From contig JBAVQS010000147.1 of NCBI GenBank assembly GCA_049694275.1, positions 1 to 64,000 on the forward strand: a stretch of DNA of 64,000 nt, written 5' to 3'. Positions 8,181 to 16,199 of this stretch are shown piece after piece. The translations under genes and the position numbers were made by a program. Within the stretch, counting starts at the first letter, position 1, and every line of letters begins with the position of its first letter. This DNA is from JBAVQS01 sp049694275. Lineage in GTDB: Bacteria > Chloroflexota > Anaerolineae > UBA4142 > SHND01. A model generated the notes under the pieces. It saw nothing but the letters and a program-made list of their open reading frames with translations, did not search any database and had not been told where the DNA came from.

Positions 8181-9521
8181 TCATCCTCCCTTTTGAAAGG
8201 CGGGGAGATACGCCGCATGCACCGCCAGCAGTTCGTCCAGCATTTGCTCAGCGGCGGCATAGCTGGTCACAAGGGGATCGAGCACAAGCGCCTGGAGCGC
8301 CGCTTGCCGGTCGCCGTGGACAGCCGCCTCGACGACGCGGTCCTGGATTGCAATCTGCTGATTGAGCGCGGCGGTAATGGCCGGCGGGAGCGCGCCTATC
8401 GCCAGTGGCGTCACGCCGCGTCCGCTGACGAGCGCGGGGACCTCGACCACGGCCCAATCGGGCAGGCCGGCAATCGCTCCGTGATTCACGACGTTCGCCG
8501 TCTGTTCGTACGCGTTGGCGTTGTTCAGGATTTCTGCGACGAGGTTTACCCCGCGTTCGCCCGAATCCCATTCCAAAAACTGTTGGAGCGTTTGCTCATC
8601 CTGCGCCGCCCGCTCGACGCGCCGCTCCAGTTCCGCGCCCTCGGCCGCACGCCCCTCGAAATTATAGCCCTTCAGTTCGGAGGTTTCGGCGGCGTATGCA
8701 AAATATTCGCCCAGATGCCCGTCGCCGCTCGTCGGATAGAGCCCAAAGGCGTGATAGAGGCGGCGTGAGAGCGGCTCAAAGGTCGGGTCGAAATTTCGCA
8801 GCCGCTCGCGAAACTCGGGATAGAGATCGCGGCCCGTCCCCACCTCGCGGATATCGGTAATAAAGGTCTGGTGGTTCAGCCCCGCCGTCTTGAGGTCAAA
8901 GCGTTTTTGCATTTTGGCTGCAATGGGCGCATCGGGAGATTCCTCGGGGACGCGCGGGGTGAGACCCAGGATATGTCCCACGCAATAATAGCCCTTATTG
9001 ATCTGGTGGCACATGCCGACCACTTGAAGCTTTGTGTATCGCGTCAGCGCCAGGCAGACGCGCGCCAGCGGGTTGGTAAAGTTGATCAGGTAGGCGTCGG
9101 GCGCCAGGCGCTCGACCTCGTGCGCAATCCCGAGCACCAGGTCAATCGTCCGCAGCGCATGGGAGAGCCCGCCGGGGCCGCCGTTCTCGCCGAGCACATG
9201 CCGGATGCCATACCGGAAAGGGATCTGCCAGTCGAGCTTCCAGCGCTCCAGGCGATCCACCTCGACCGAGACAAAGACAAACTCTGCGCCCGGGAGCAAT
9301 TCCCGGTAATTGGCGGAGCTCTCGATCCGGTACCCCGCGCCGGTCGCCTCGTTCATGCGCTCGGCCAACCGGGTCATGCGCTTGAGCTTGGCCCCATCCA
9401 GATCGGAGAGGGCGATTGCGCTCCCCCGGAATTCGTCCCGCCACCGGAACATATCGGCTAACGTGCTCGCCCCAAAGCTGGCGCTCCCGGCGCCGATCAA
9501 GACCATCCTGGTTTTGCTCAT
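8181..9521 (-). CDS. glycoside hydrolase family 4 (alpha-galactosidase/glucosidase-like)
   Basis: A 446-residue NAD- and Mn-dependent glycosidase. The start is placed at the ATG at 9521 (MSKTRM) because a GGAGC ribosome site precedes it and the Rossmann motif MVLIGAGSASFG follows at once; an upstream in-frame extension of 30 residues has no family resemblance. NFTNPLARV and GMCHQ (metal-binding Cys-His) are GH4 signatures, and GENGGPGGLSHALRT is seen in the alpha-galactosidase/alpha-glucuronidase branch. GH4 enzymes act in the cytoplasm by oxidation, elimination and reduction. The sugar specificity is undecided. Confidence 0.88.
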   Translation of the reverse strand: MSKTRMVLIGAGSASFGASTLADMFRWRDEFRGSAIALSDLDGAKLKRMTRLAERMNEATGAGYRIESSANYRELLPGAEFVFVSVEVDRLERWKLDWQIPFRYGIRHVLGENGGPGGLSHALRTIDLVLGIAHEVERLAPDAYLINFTNPLARVCLALTRYTKLQVVGMCHQINKGYYCVGHILGLTPRVPEESPDAPIAAKMQKRFDLKTAGLNHQTFITDIREVGTGRDLYPEFRERLRNFDPTFEPLSRRLYHAFGLYPTSGDGHLGEYFAYAAETSELKGYNFEGRAAEGAELERRVERAAQDEQTLQQFLEWDSGERGVNLVAEILNNANAYEQTANVVNHGAIAGLPDWAVVEVPALVSGRGVTPLAIGALPPAITAALNQQIAIQDRVVEAAVHGDRQAALQALVLDPLVTSYAAAEQMLDELLAVHAAYLPAFQKGG

Positions 9522-9582
9522 GATTGCTCCGCTCTCATAGGAGATGCCTCCCACCTGTTTTTGTACAAATAGGCAAGCACTG

Positions 9583-11121
9583 TCAGGACGCCGTGGTAGA
9601 CAGGGCAGCAATCAAGCCGCGCGTCTCGTCCAATTCGCGGTCAAGATGAGCGGTCGCGAACTGCGCGGCGGCCTGCTCGAAATGCCGACGTGCAGATTCC
9701 CGGTTTCCGCAATCGCGACAATGTGCGCCCCAAACGACGTGGGTGCGCGCGGCTTCCACCAGGCATACTCCCGTTTCAAATGCGCCGAGGCTTGCCTCAA
9801 AATGTTGTTCGACCTCATCCGAGCACGGCGAGCCTGACTGCGCGAGGGACTGCGCCCACACGCGCTGCGCCAGCCCTTCGCCCCATATCCCGCCCAATGG
9901 CACGGCGAGCTCGACGGCCTGCTCCGCCAGCGTGTGCGCCTCGCCGAACTTGCCCTCGTTCAACACGACCTCGGCGCGCATGGCCGCAAACTGCTCCGGC
10001 AGGACGAACTGTCCCCCGAGCAGGCGAGCCGTTTCATCCTGCTTTTCCAGGGATTCCTGTGCCACTGCGGGTTGGCCGAGCCGGCTGGCCGCCCAGGCGT
10101 GAAAGCCGTGCGCCATATTGACGAGAAGTAGCTCACCTGTCTGATGCGCCAATTCGATGCACGCGCCGGATGCCGCGAGCGACCGGGCCGTCTCGCCGGC
10201 GAGCATATAGATAAACGAAAGGAAGAGGTTGCTGACCGCGATGGCGCTAACGCTGTTCGACGCGTTGGCATGGCGCAGGATTTGCTCGCCTTCGGCGAGG
10301 CCTTCTGCCACCTGTCCCTGAGCCACGAAGGACATGGCCAGATGGGCGGCCTGGTAGGTCCACTGCTGCCAGTTTTCCGTCTGCTCGAGGTGGGCAATCG
10401 CCGGCCTGAGCAGGGCCTCTACTTTTCCGTAGTGGCCCAGGCGAACGCGCGCCAGACCAATTTCACCTGAGGCAACAACAATCAATTCCCGGTCCTTGAG
10501 CTCTTGCGCCTCGGCCAGCACCTGTTCGTAAAAGCGGATGCCGTCGAGCGGACGGTTCGTGATGACGAGCAGGCGTCCAATCCAGAAATGAAGGCGTGCA
10601 CGGAGCAGCCGATCCGATTCTTCTGTGCTGAGCTCCTGGGCGAGGGCCTGGACGGACATGAGGCGTGTGAGGATGGGGTAGGGGGCCTCGCTTCCAAAAG
10701 CCACGATGGCGTACTGCGTGGTCGTTTGAATGCGACGGCGCCGATTATGGGCTGTGTCCGGCAGGCGTGTGAGGCTTTCGAGCGCCTGGGCATAGTGCAG
10801 GCGCGCCTCGACCGGAGCAAACAACCGGGCCGCTACATCCCCTGCGAGGGCGGCGTACTGGCTCGTCCGGTCGTCGTCGCCTGCTTCAGCGTAATGCTGG
10901 GCAAGCAGCGCCGCATAGTGGTCCACTTGATCCGCATATAAACGCTCTAACGCTTCGCCGACGGCGCGATGCAGGCGCTTGCGCTCGCGCTTCAAGAGCG
11001 ACGCATATGCAGTATCCTGCACGAGCGCGTGCTTGAAGAGATACGCAAGGTCCGGCTCGGCGAGCCGGTGCACGAGTTGGGCCTGTTCGAGCTGTACGAG
11101 CGATGATTCGAGCCGGTTCAT
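9583..11121 (-). CDS. TPR-repeat protein, C-terminal half of an AAA/TPR regulator (N-terminally short)
   Basis: A 512-residue, mainly helical protein. The segment FKHALVQDTAYASLL-RERKRLHRAVGEALE (residues 29-59) is the usual linker that follows the ATPase domain in large adenylate-cyclase/AAA/TPR and LuxR-type (MalT-like) regulators. Here it sits almost at the N-terminus, so the cyclase or ATPase part is absent. The remaining sequence is a run of TPR-like helices. No clear ribosome site precedes the ATG, but a TATAAT on this strand at 11158-11153 could give a short-leader transcript. It could be a real stand-alone TPR module or the surviving end of a broken gene; the frame is intact, which favours function. 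Confidence 0.6.
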   Translation of the reverse strand: MNRLESSLVQLEQAQLVHRLAEPDLAYLFKHALVQDTAYASLLKRERKRLHRAVGEALERLYADQVDHYAALLAQHYAEAGDDDRTSQYAALAGDVAARLFAPVEARLHYAQALESLTRLPDTAHNRRRRIQTTTQYAIVAFGSEAPYPILTRLMSVQALAQELSTEESDRLLRARLHFWIGRLLVITNRPLDGIRFYEQVLAEAQELKDRELIVVASGEIGLARVRLGHYGKVEALLRPAIAHLEQTENWQQWTYQAAHLAMSFVAQGQVAEGLAEGEQILRHANASNSVSAIAVSNLFLSFIYMLAGETARSLAASGACIELAHQTGELLLVNMAHGFHAWAASRLGQPAVAQESLEKQDETARLLGGQFVLPEQFAAMRAEVVLNEGKFGEAHTLAEQAVELAVPLGGIWGEGLAQRVWAQSLAQSGSPCSDEVEQHFEASLGAFETGVCLVEAARTHVVWGAHCRDCGNRESARRHFEQAAAQFATAHLDRELDETRGLIAALSTTAS

Positions 11122-11163
11122 AGATAAAGACGCTCACCAGCGGAGCTTGCCCATTATACCGCG

Positions 11164-11192
11164 TTTTTGTTTCTCCGCGCCCGTGCTATAAT
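11164..11192 (+). promoter_or_regulatory. promoter of the gatC operon
   Basis: TATAAT at 11187-11192 with TTTTTG at 11164-11169 as a weak -35 at 17-base spacing. AAAGGAGAAGGA follows just before the GTG start at 11223. A second TATAAT on the minus strand (11158-11153) makes this a divergent promoter region. Confidence 0.6.
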
Positions 11193-11222
11193 AAAACCTT
11201 GTAAAGCAAAAGGAGAAGGATT

Positions 11223-11516
11223 GTGGCATTAACCCATGAACAGGCAACCCACATCGCCGAACTGGCCAAATTAAAACTAACCGAGCCCGAGCTGGATAAA
11301 ATGGCTCGGCAGTTGTCGGATATTCTGGACTATGCGGCGCGCCTGGACGCGCTCGATACCGCGGGCATCGCGCCGACCGCGAGCGTCATCCCCAATCAAA
11401 ATGTCATGCGCCCGGATGTCGTCGCGCCTTCGCTCTCACGCGACGAGGCGCTGGCCAATGCGCCCGACACCGACGAAGCGCACGAATTTATTCGCGTCCG
11501 CGCGATTCTGGAATAA
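11223..11516 (+). CDS. gatC: aspartyl/glutamyl-tRNA amidotransferase subunit C
   Basis: A 97-residue subunit that holds GatA and GatB together in the complex turning Glu-tRNA(Gln) and Asp-tRNA(Asn) into Gln- and Asn-tRNA. The helical opening AHIAELAKLKLTEPELDKM, the central ASVIPNQNVMRPDVV belt and the tail EFIRVRAILE are diagnostic. Start is GTG with AAAGGAGAAGGA four bases upstream. The stop is followed one base later by the ATG of a glycosyltransferase, which separates gatC from gatA. gatB is not in this window. Confidence 0.93.
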   Translation: MALTHEQATHIAELAKLKLTEPELDKMARQLSDILDYAARLDALDTAGIAPTASVIPNQNVMRPDVVAPSLSRDEALANAPDTDEAHEFIRVRAILE

Positions 11517-11517
11517 T

Positions 11518-12744
11518 ATGAAAGTTGCCTGGTTCGGTCACGCCGCCGGCGCCAAGCGCAATGGCATTGTCACTTATTCGCGCGAGACGGTGCGCGGCCT
11601 GTTGGAGCGCGAGTGCGAGGTCCTCTTTTTCTATCATGCGGCGCGCGAAAAGCTCGTCCTGCCGCCCCCGAACGTGCATGCAATCCGGATTGGCGCGCTC
11701 GATATCCTGAATCGCGCAGTCGTCTCGTCGCTGCGCGCCGAGCGGACGATTCGCCACGCCTTTGAGCGTGAACAGCCCGATGTCGCGCACGTTTCGCTTT
11801 CCTTCTCGAACCTGGATGGCTCCCTGCCGGACCTCTGCCACGATGCGGGCATTCCAATCGTCGCCACGCTGCACATCCCCTATGGGCCGCCCGGCTCGTT
11901 CTGGGGGAACGCCGCCAAGCTCCTCTACTGGGTCAATTCGGGCATGCTCTCCAAATACGATGCCGTCATTGTCTTTTCGCACAACCAGCGCGCCATGCTG
12001 GCGGAGTACGGCGTGGACCCCGAGCGCATCCAGGTCATCCCCAACGGCGTGGACGTCGTCAAATACTCGCCCGGCGCGCGGGACTATCAACAAGAGATCG
12101 GCGCGCGCCTGGTCATTTCCTACGTTGGGCGCGTCGATCCGGAAAAGAATGTCAACGTGCTGCTCGAGGCGTTCGATGAACTTTCCCTGCCGGCGGATCA
12201 TCACCTGGTCATTGTCGGCGATGGGGTCGATCTGGGTCGCCTGCGCCGCAAATATTCGTCGAACCGGCGCATCCATTTCCGCGGCTTTGTGCGCGACGAG
12301 CTGGAGCGGGTGCGCGTCCTCCGCAGCACGGATATCTTTGTCCTCCCGTCGGCGATTGAGGGGTTGTCGCTCTCGATGCTGGAAGGGATGGCGAGCGGCG
12401 CCGCGGTGATTGCGACGGATGTCGGCTCCGACGGCGAGGCGCTGCAGGGGGCCGGGATCGTCCTGGACCAGGCCAGGGCCGAGGCCCAGTTGCCGTTGGC
12501 GCTGCGCGCGCTGATCGATTTTCCCGAATTTCGCCGCCGGCTCGGCGAGCTGGCGCGCGCGCGGGCGATCGAGCAATATTCGCTCCGGAACAACCTCGAC
12601 CAGGTGGTCCACCTGTATCAGAACCTGCGCACAAGCAAGATCACGACGAAATGGAATGGCACCGCAATTCAGAGCAAGATAAAGCAGCGCATAGCAATAC
12701 CCTACGGAGAGATGCAAGAGAACCCAGGGGAACCCATAGAGTAG
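11518..12744 (+). CDS. glycosyltransferase family 4 (GT-B fold)
   Basis: A 408-residue cytoplasmic or membrane-associated glycosyltransferase. The ATG at 11518, one base after the gatC stop, is chosen because the GT-B N-terminal strand follows at once (MKVAWFGHAAGAKRNGIVTYS). The C-terminal domain has IPNGVDVVKYSPG, ISYVGRVDPEKNVNVLLEA and PSAIEGLSLSMLEGMASG, the nucleotide-sugar-binding and E-x7-E region of GT4. Likely uses a UDP- or GDP-sugar to build a glycolipid or polysaccharide. Its place between gatC and gatA, tightly spaced on both sides, is unusual and implies co-expression with the tRNA amidotransferase. Confidence 0.88.
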   Translation: MKVAWFGHAAGAKRNGIVTYSRETVRGLLERECEVLFFYHAAREKLVLPPPNVHAIRIGALDILNRAVVSSLRAERTIRHAFEREQPDVAHVSLSFSNLDGSLPDLCHDAGIPIVATLHIPYGPPGSFWGNAAKLLYWVNSGMLSKYDAVIVFSHNQRAMLAEYGVDPERIQVIPNGVDVVKYSPGARDYQQEIGARLVISYVGRVDPEKNVNVLLEAFDELSLPADHHLVIVGDGVDLGRLRRKYSSNRRIHFRGFVRDELERVRVLRSTDIFVLPSAIEGLSLSMLEGMASGAAVIATDVGSDGEALQGAGIVLDQARAEAQLPLALRALIDFPEFRRRLGELARARAIEQYSLRNNLDQVVHLYQNLRTSKITTKWNGTAIQSKIKQRIAIPYGEMQENPGEPIE

Positions 12745-12759
12745 AATGCGAATCAGCGT

Positions 12760-14235
12760 ATGAAACAATATGCATTGACCGCGCACGAGGCGAGCGATCT
12801 CCTGCGCCGTGGCGAAATCTCGTCGCTAGAACTCACCCGCGACCTGCTCGACCGGATTGAGCGGATCGATTCGAAAATCCATGCCTATCTGACCGTCACC
12901 GGCGACGCGGCGCTCGCCGCCGCCCAGCAGGCGGACCGGCAACTGGCGGCGGCGCGCCAGGATCATACCCCCACTCCGCCGTTGCTGGGCGTCCCGATGA
13001 GCATCAAGGATGTCATCTGCACGCGCGGCGTCCGCACCACGGCCGGTTCTCAGATTCTCGGCAATTTCGTTCCGGTCATGAACGCGACGGTGATTGACAA
13101 GCTCGGGACGGCAGGGGCTATCTTGATCGGCAAGACCAACCCCGACGAGTTTGCGATGGGGTCCTCCACCGAGAATTCGAGCTTTGGCCCGACGGTAAAC
13201 CCGTGGGATTTTGAGCGGGTGCCCGGCGGGTCAAGCGGCGGGAGCGCGGCGGCGATTGCGGCGGACGAGGCGATCTTTGCCCTGGGCACCGATACGGGCG
13301 GCAGCACGCGCCAGCCGGCCAGCCTGTGCGGGATTGTGGGCGTGCGCCCCAGCTATGGCCGCGTCTCGCGCTGGGGCGTGATCGCGTTTGCGTCAAGCCT
13401 CGACCAGGTGGGGCCGATGACCAAGGACGTGACCGACGCCGCGCTCGTCCTCCAGGCCATCGCCGGGCTGGACCCTCACGATTCGACGACGGTCGATCAG
13501 CCGGTCCCCGATTACCGGGCGGCGCTGGAAGGGAGCGATCTCAAGGGAGTGCGCGTCGGCGTGCCGCGCGAATATTTCGTCGAGGGCATGTCGGCGGGGA
13601 CCGAGGCCGCAATTCGCGCGGCGATTCAGCATCTCACGTCGTTGGGCGCGACGGTGCGGGAGGTGAGCCTGCCGCATACGCAGTACGCACTGCCGACCTA
13701 TTACATCCTTGCGCCGGCCGAGGCCTCGGCCAACCTGGCGCGCTATGACGGGGTCAAGTACGGCCCGCGCGCCGACGTCCCCGGCGATGTCTGGGATGTG
13801 ATCCGGGCGACGCGCGGGGCCGGGTTCGGCCCTGAGGTCAAGCGCCGCATCATGCTCGGCGCCTATGCGCTCTCCGCCGGGTATTACGACGCCTATTATC
13901 TCAAGGCGCAAAAGGTGCGGACGCTCATCAAGGCCGATTTCGACCGGGCGTTCGACGAATGTGATGTCCTCGTCGCCGGCGCCTCGCCCACCCCCGCGTT
14001 CAAGCTGGGCGAAAAGACCGACGACCCACTCCAGATGTACCTGGCGGATGTGCTGACGCTGGCCCAGCCAATGGCGGGCGTCCCGGCGATTAGCATCCCC
14101 TGCGGCCTGGACCAGGGGCTGCCGGTCGGCCTCCAGGTGATGGCGCGGGCGTTCCAGGAAGAGAAAATGTTCCGCGTCGCATACGCCTACGAGCAGACGA
14201 CTGAGTGGCATACGCGCCGGCCGGGTGTGTTGTGA
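12760..14235 (+). CDS. gatA: aspartyl/glutamyl-tRNA amidotransferase subunit A
   Basis: A 491-residue amidase-signature enzyme that frees ammonia from glutamine for tRNA-bound Glu/Asp amidation. The Ser-cisSer-Lys triad is visible: Lys in PMSIKDV (about residue 82), the first Ser in PGGSSGGSAAA (about 157) and the nucleophile in TDTGGSTRQPAS (about 181). NPDEFAMGSSTENS is GatA-specific. Normal length. It starts 15 bases after the glycosyltransferase gene, which shares its transcript. Confidence 0.95.
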   Translation: MKQYALTAHEASDLLRRGEISSLELTRDLLDRIERIDSKIHAYLTVTGDAALAAAQQADRQLAAARQDHTPTPPLLGVPMSIKDVICTRGVRTTAGSQILGNFVPVMNATVIDKLGTAGAILIGKTNPDEFAMGSSTENSSFGPTVNPWDFERVPGGSSGGSAAAIAADEAIFALGTDTGGSTRQPASLCGIVGVRPSYGRVSRWGVIAFASSLDQVGPMTKDVTDAALVLQAIAGLDPHDSTTVDQPVPDYRAALEGSDLKGVRVGVPREYFVEGMSAGTEAAIRAAIQHLTSLGATVREVSLPHTQYALPTYYILAPAEASANLARYDGVKYGPRADVPGDVWDVIRATRGAGFGPEVKRRIMLGAYALSAGYYDAYYLKAQKVRTLIKADFDRAFDECDVLVAGASPTPAFKLGEKTDDPLQMYLADVLTLAQPMAGVPAISIPCGLDQGLPVGLQVMARAFQEEKMFRVAYAYEQTTEWHTRRPGVL

Positions 14236-14252
14236 GGGGCAGGGAGTCGCAA

Positions 14253-14939
14253 ATGGCGCAATCAACGGACAAAATAGAGGTCTATCTGGAAATCGGCAAG
14301 CAGCGCACCTTTGCTGCTGCGCTTGATTGGCCGGGCTGGTGCCGGAGCGGGCGCGATGAAGCATCGGCGCTGCAAGCCCTCCTGGATTACGAGCCGCGTT
14401 ATGCGCGTGTCCTCCGGGGCGCCCGGCTCGGCTTTCACGCGCCCGCCAATGCGACGGTCGCCATCGTCGAGCGCATCGCGGGAAACGCGTCGACCGATTT
14501 TGGCGTGCCGGGCCTTGCGCTCTCCGGCGATGCGCAGCCGGTTGACGCCGCCGAGCTGGCGCGTTTGCAGAAACTGCTCAAGGCGTGCTGGCGGGCGTTC
14601 GACGCCGCGCGAGAAGCGGCGGCCGGCGCCGAGCTGCGCAAGGGGCCGCGCGGCGGGGGCCGGGACGTGAACGGGATTGCCCGGCATGTATTCGAAGCGG
14701 AAGCGGCTTACCTGGGGCAGATTGGGATCAAGTTCAAGCCGGACCGGGCGGCGGACCTGGGAGAGGAACAGGAACGGGCGCGACAGGCGATTCTGGACGG
14801 CATCGCGGCCTCCGCGCGCGGCGAGCTCCCGGCGCGTGGCCCGCGCGGCGGCCTCCGCTGGACGCCGCGCTATGCAACGCGGCGGATCGCCTGGCATGTG
14901 CTCGACCACGCGTGGGAGATCGAGGATCGCGCGCCGTAA
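14253..14939 (+). CDS. DinB-superfamily-like protein with HicB-like N-terminus
   Basis: A 228-residue soluble protein. The ATG at 14253 is preferred because AGGGGCAGGGAG lies just upstream and no upstream extension shows similarity. The first 55 residues (ALDWPGWCRSGRDEASALQALLDY) resemble the substrate-like fold of HicB antitoxins. The C-terminal half has three spaced histidines (GIARHVFEAE, RIAWHVLDHAWEIEDR) as in the four-helix DinB/maleylpyruvate-isomerase superfamily, where they bind a metal. It follows gatA by 17 bases. Role unknown; a metal-dependent thiol or hydrolase function is possible. Confidence 0.65.
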   Translation: MAQSTDKIEVYLEIGKQRTFAAALDWPGWCRSGRDEASALQALLDYEPRYARVLRGARLGFHAPANATVAIVERIAGNASTDFGVPGLALSGDAQPVDAAELARLQKLLKACWRAFDAAREAAAGAELRKGPRGGGRDVNGIARHVFEAEAAYLGQIGIKFKPDRAADLGEEQERARQAILDGIAASARGELPARGPRGGLRWTPRYATRRIAWHVLDHAWEIEDRAP

Positions 14940-14949
14940 GAACGCGTAT

Positions 14950-14977
14950 TTGACAAAAAGGCGCATCGGACTATAAT
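14950..14977 (+). promoter_or_regulatory. consensus sigma-70 promoter upstream of the cold-shock gene
   Basis: TTGACA (14950-14955), 16 bases, TATAAT (14972-14977): both hexamers match the consensus exactly. The expected RNA starts near 14984, about 110 bases before the cspA-like ATG, and meets a terminator-like hairpin on the way. Confidence 0.85.
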
Positions 14978-15007
14978 GAAGCCCGACTAGAGGCAGCTTC
15001 TGGAATT

Positions 15008-15052
15008 GCGCCACGGCTCGATCAGGAAATGCAGAGCCACGGCGCTTTTTTT
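15008..15052 (+). terminator. terminator-like hairpin in the leader of the cold-shock gene (possible attenuator)
   Basis: GCGCCACGGCTC (15008-15019) faces GAGCCACGGCGC (15034-15045): two 5-bp GC-rich stems around a 2x2 internal mismatch with a 14-base loop. Seven T follow at once (15046-15052). It lies between the consensus promoter and the coding start, so RNA from that promoter should stop at about 69 bases unless the hairpin is bypassed. Confidence 0.65.
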
Positions 15053-15093
15053 GCATCTGTCTCCGTCACACTCCCAAGAAAGGAGCCAGTACA

Positions 15094-15312
15094 ATGGCAA
15101 ACCGTGTTACAGGTACCGTCAAGTGGTTCAATGCCGCTAAAGGCTATGGTTTCATCACCCGCGAGGGCGGCAAGGACCTCTTTGTTCACTTTTCCGCGAT
15201 TCAGGATGCCGGCAATGGCTATCGCACTCTGAATGAGGGCGACCCGGTCGAGTTCGACGTCGAGGAAGGGCAGAAGGGCCCTCAGGCGATTAACGTCGTC
15301 AAGGTCAGCTAA
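15094..15312 (+). CDS. cold-shock domain protein (CspA family)
   Basis: A 72-residue single-stranded RNA/DNA-binding protein with one cold-shock domain. KWFNAAKGYGFI and DLFVHFSAI are the RNP1 and RNP2 motifs. Members act as RNA chaperones and transcription antiterminators. AAGGAG lies eight bases before the ATG. The leader of about 110 bases holds a terminator-like hairpin, so expression may depend on readthrough. Confidence 0.96.
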   Translation: MANRVTGTVKWFNAAKGYGFITREGGKDLFVHFSAIQDAGNGYRTLNEGDPVEFDVEEGQKGPQAINVVKVS

Positions 15313-15406
15313 TCCTCATCCGAGGATTTCACGATTCTCCTGCTATTATCAAAGAAAAGTTATTACATAATCTGCTCGGCGAAAAGCGCGAGACGTGAAG
15401 ACCGAT

Positions 15407-15439
15407 CAGGCAGGATACGTGTCCTGCCTGTTTTGTTTT
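15407..15439 (+). terminator. terminator-like hairpin between the cold-shock and RRM genes
   Basis: CAGGCAGGA (15407-15415) pairs perfectly with TCCTGCCTG (15422-15430); the loop is TACGTG; TTTTGTTTT follows. It lies 94 bases after the cold-shock stop and 33 before the RRM start. It may end the cold-shock transcript or act as a leader attenuator of the RRM gene. Confidence 0.8.
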
Positions 15440-15472
15440 GTGGAATCAGCCATTCGAGGAAAGGAACAACCG

Positions 15473-15826
15473 ATGGGAAATAAACTCTATGTTGGCAATC
15501 TGGATTATCAGACGACTTCGAACGATCTCAAAGACCTCTTTGCCGGCGCCGGCGATGTCCGCAGCGCGCAGGTGATTATGGACCGCGAGACGCGCGAGTC
15601 CAAGGGTTTTGCGTTTATCGAAATGGGGACCGACGCCGAGGCGCTGCGCGCCATCTCGTTATACAACGGGCGCGTGGTGAATGAGCGCGCGCTGCAGGTG
15701 CGCGAGGCTTTGCCCCGGTCGGAACGGCCGGCCGGCGGCGCGCCGGGTGGCTCTGGCCGCCAGGGGCCCCGCTTCCGCGAAGTCAAGCACAAGGCCCGCG
15801 GCGGCCGCAAGGCGCGCAACTGGTAA
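15473..15826 (+). CDS. RNA-binding protein with one RRM domain
   Basis: A 117-residue glycine-tailed RNA-binding protein. The ATG at 15473 follows GAGGAAAGG and gives an RRM that starts at once: RNP2 is LYVGNL (residues 5-10) and RNP1 is KGFAFIEM (about residues 44-51). The tail of about 30 residues is rich in Gly, Arg and Lys and probably adds nonspecific RNA affinity. Such proteins are common in cyanobacteria and Chloroflexota and are often cold-induced; its position next to the cold-shock gene agrees. Confidence 0.93.
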   Translation: MGNKLYVGNLDYQTTSNDLKDLFAGAGDVRSAQVIMDRETRESKGFAFIEMGTDAEALRAISLYNGRVVNERALQVREALPRSERPAGGAPGGSGRQGPRFREVKHKARGGRKARNW

Positions 15827-15969
15827 GCCGCAGGAAAAATGTCCCACACACTGCGCCCGGTTGCCCGCCAGGGAAGGGACAATAGACCCATGCGCGCCCG
15901 GTCCCTTGAGGGCATAATGATGTCACGATCATCAATCATCAATCGACATTTTTCCTCCCTCCCCCCTGG

Positions 15970-16005
15970 AAAACGGCTGCTTAACCGGCGGCCGTTTTCT
16001 TTTTC
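15970..16005 (+). terminator. intrinsic terminator after the RRM gene
   Basis: AAAACGGCTGC (15970-15980) pairs with GCGGCCGTTTT (15988-15998) over a TTAACCG loop with one T-G wobble; CTTTTTCCCC follows. It can also work on the minus strand because of the A run before the stem. Confidence 0.8.
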
Positions 16006-16078
16006 CCCTGCCTCGACCGGATTGGGATGAACAGCGCCGGAGATTCCCGAACCGGCGCGCGTGTTGAACGGCGCTTGG

Positions 16079-16087
16079 TGCTATAAT
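16079..16087 (+). promoter_or_regulatory. extended -10 promoter element before carbonic anhydrase
   Basis: TGCTATAAT: a perfect TATAAT (16082-16087) with the TG dinucleotide of an extended -10. No good -35 is seen at 16-18 bases. The carbonic anhydrase ATG is 113 bases further on. Confidence 0.55.
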
Positions 16088-16199
16088 GGGTCACGCGTGC
16101 AGTTTGAATATTACCCCCCTGCGGGGCTGCCCACCCTGATCGATTTTATCACGCAACGCACCCACGGTGCCGTGGGAGACATATATGAAGGACTGAATC

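Larger units (their letters stand above)
15827..16199 (+). other. 373-base spacer between the RRM gene and carbonic anhydrase
   Basis: No convincing gene. It holds a short inverted repeat (AAGGGAC at 15874-15880 with GTCCCTT at 15901-15907), a TCATCAA direct repeat near 15930, the RRM terminator at 15970-16005 and the carbonic anhydrase promoter element at 16079-16087. Confidence 0.6.

Noticed and set aside
8114..8768. Plus-strand reading frames opposite the GH4 gene
   Set aside because: They lie antisense to the well-supported GH4 gene and have no motif or ribosome site.
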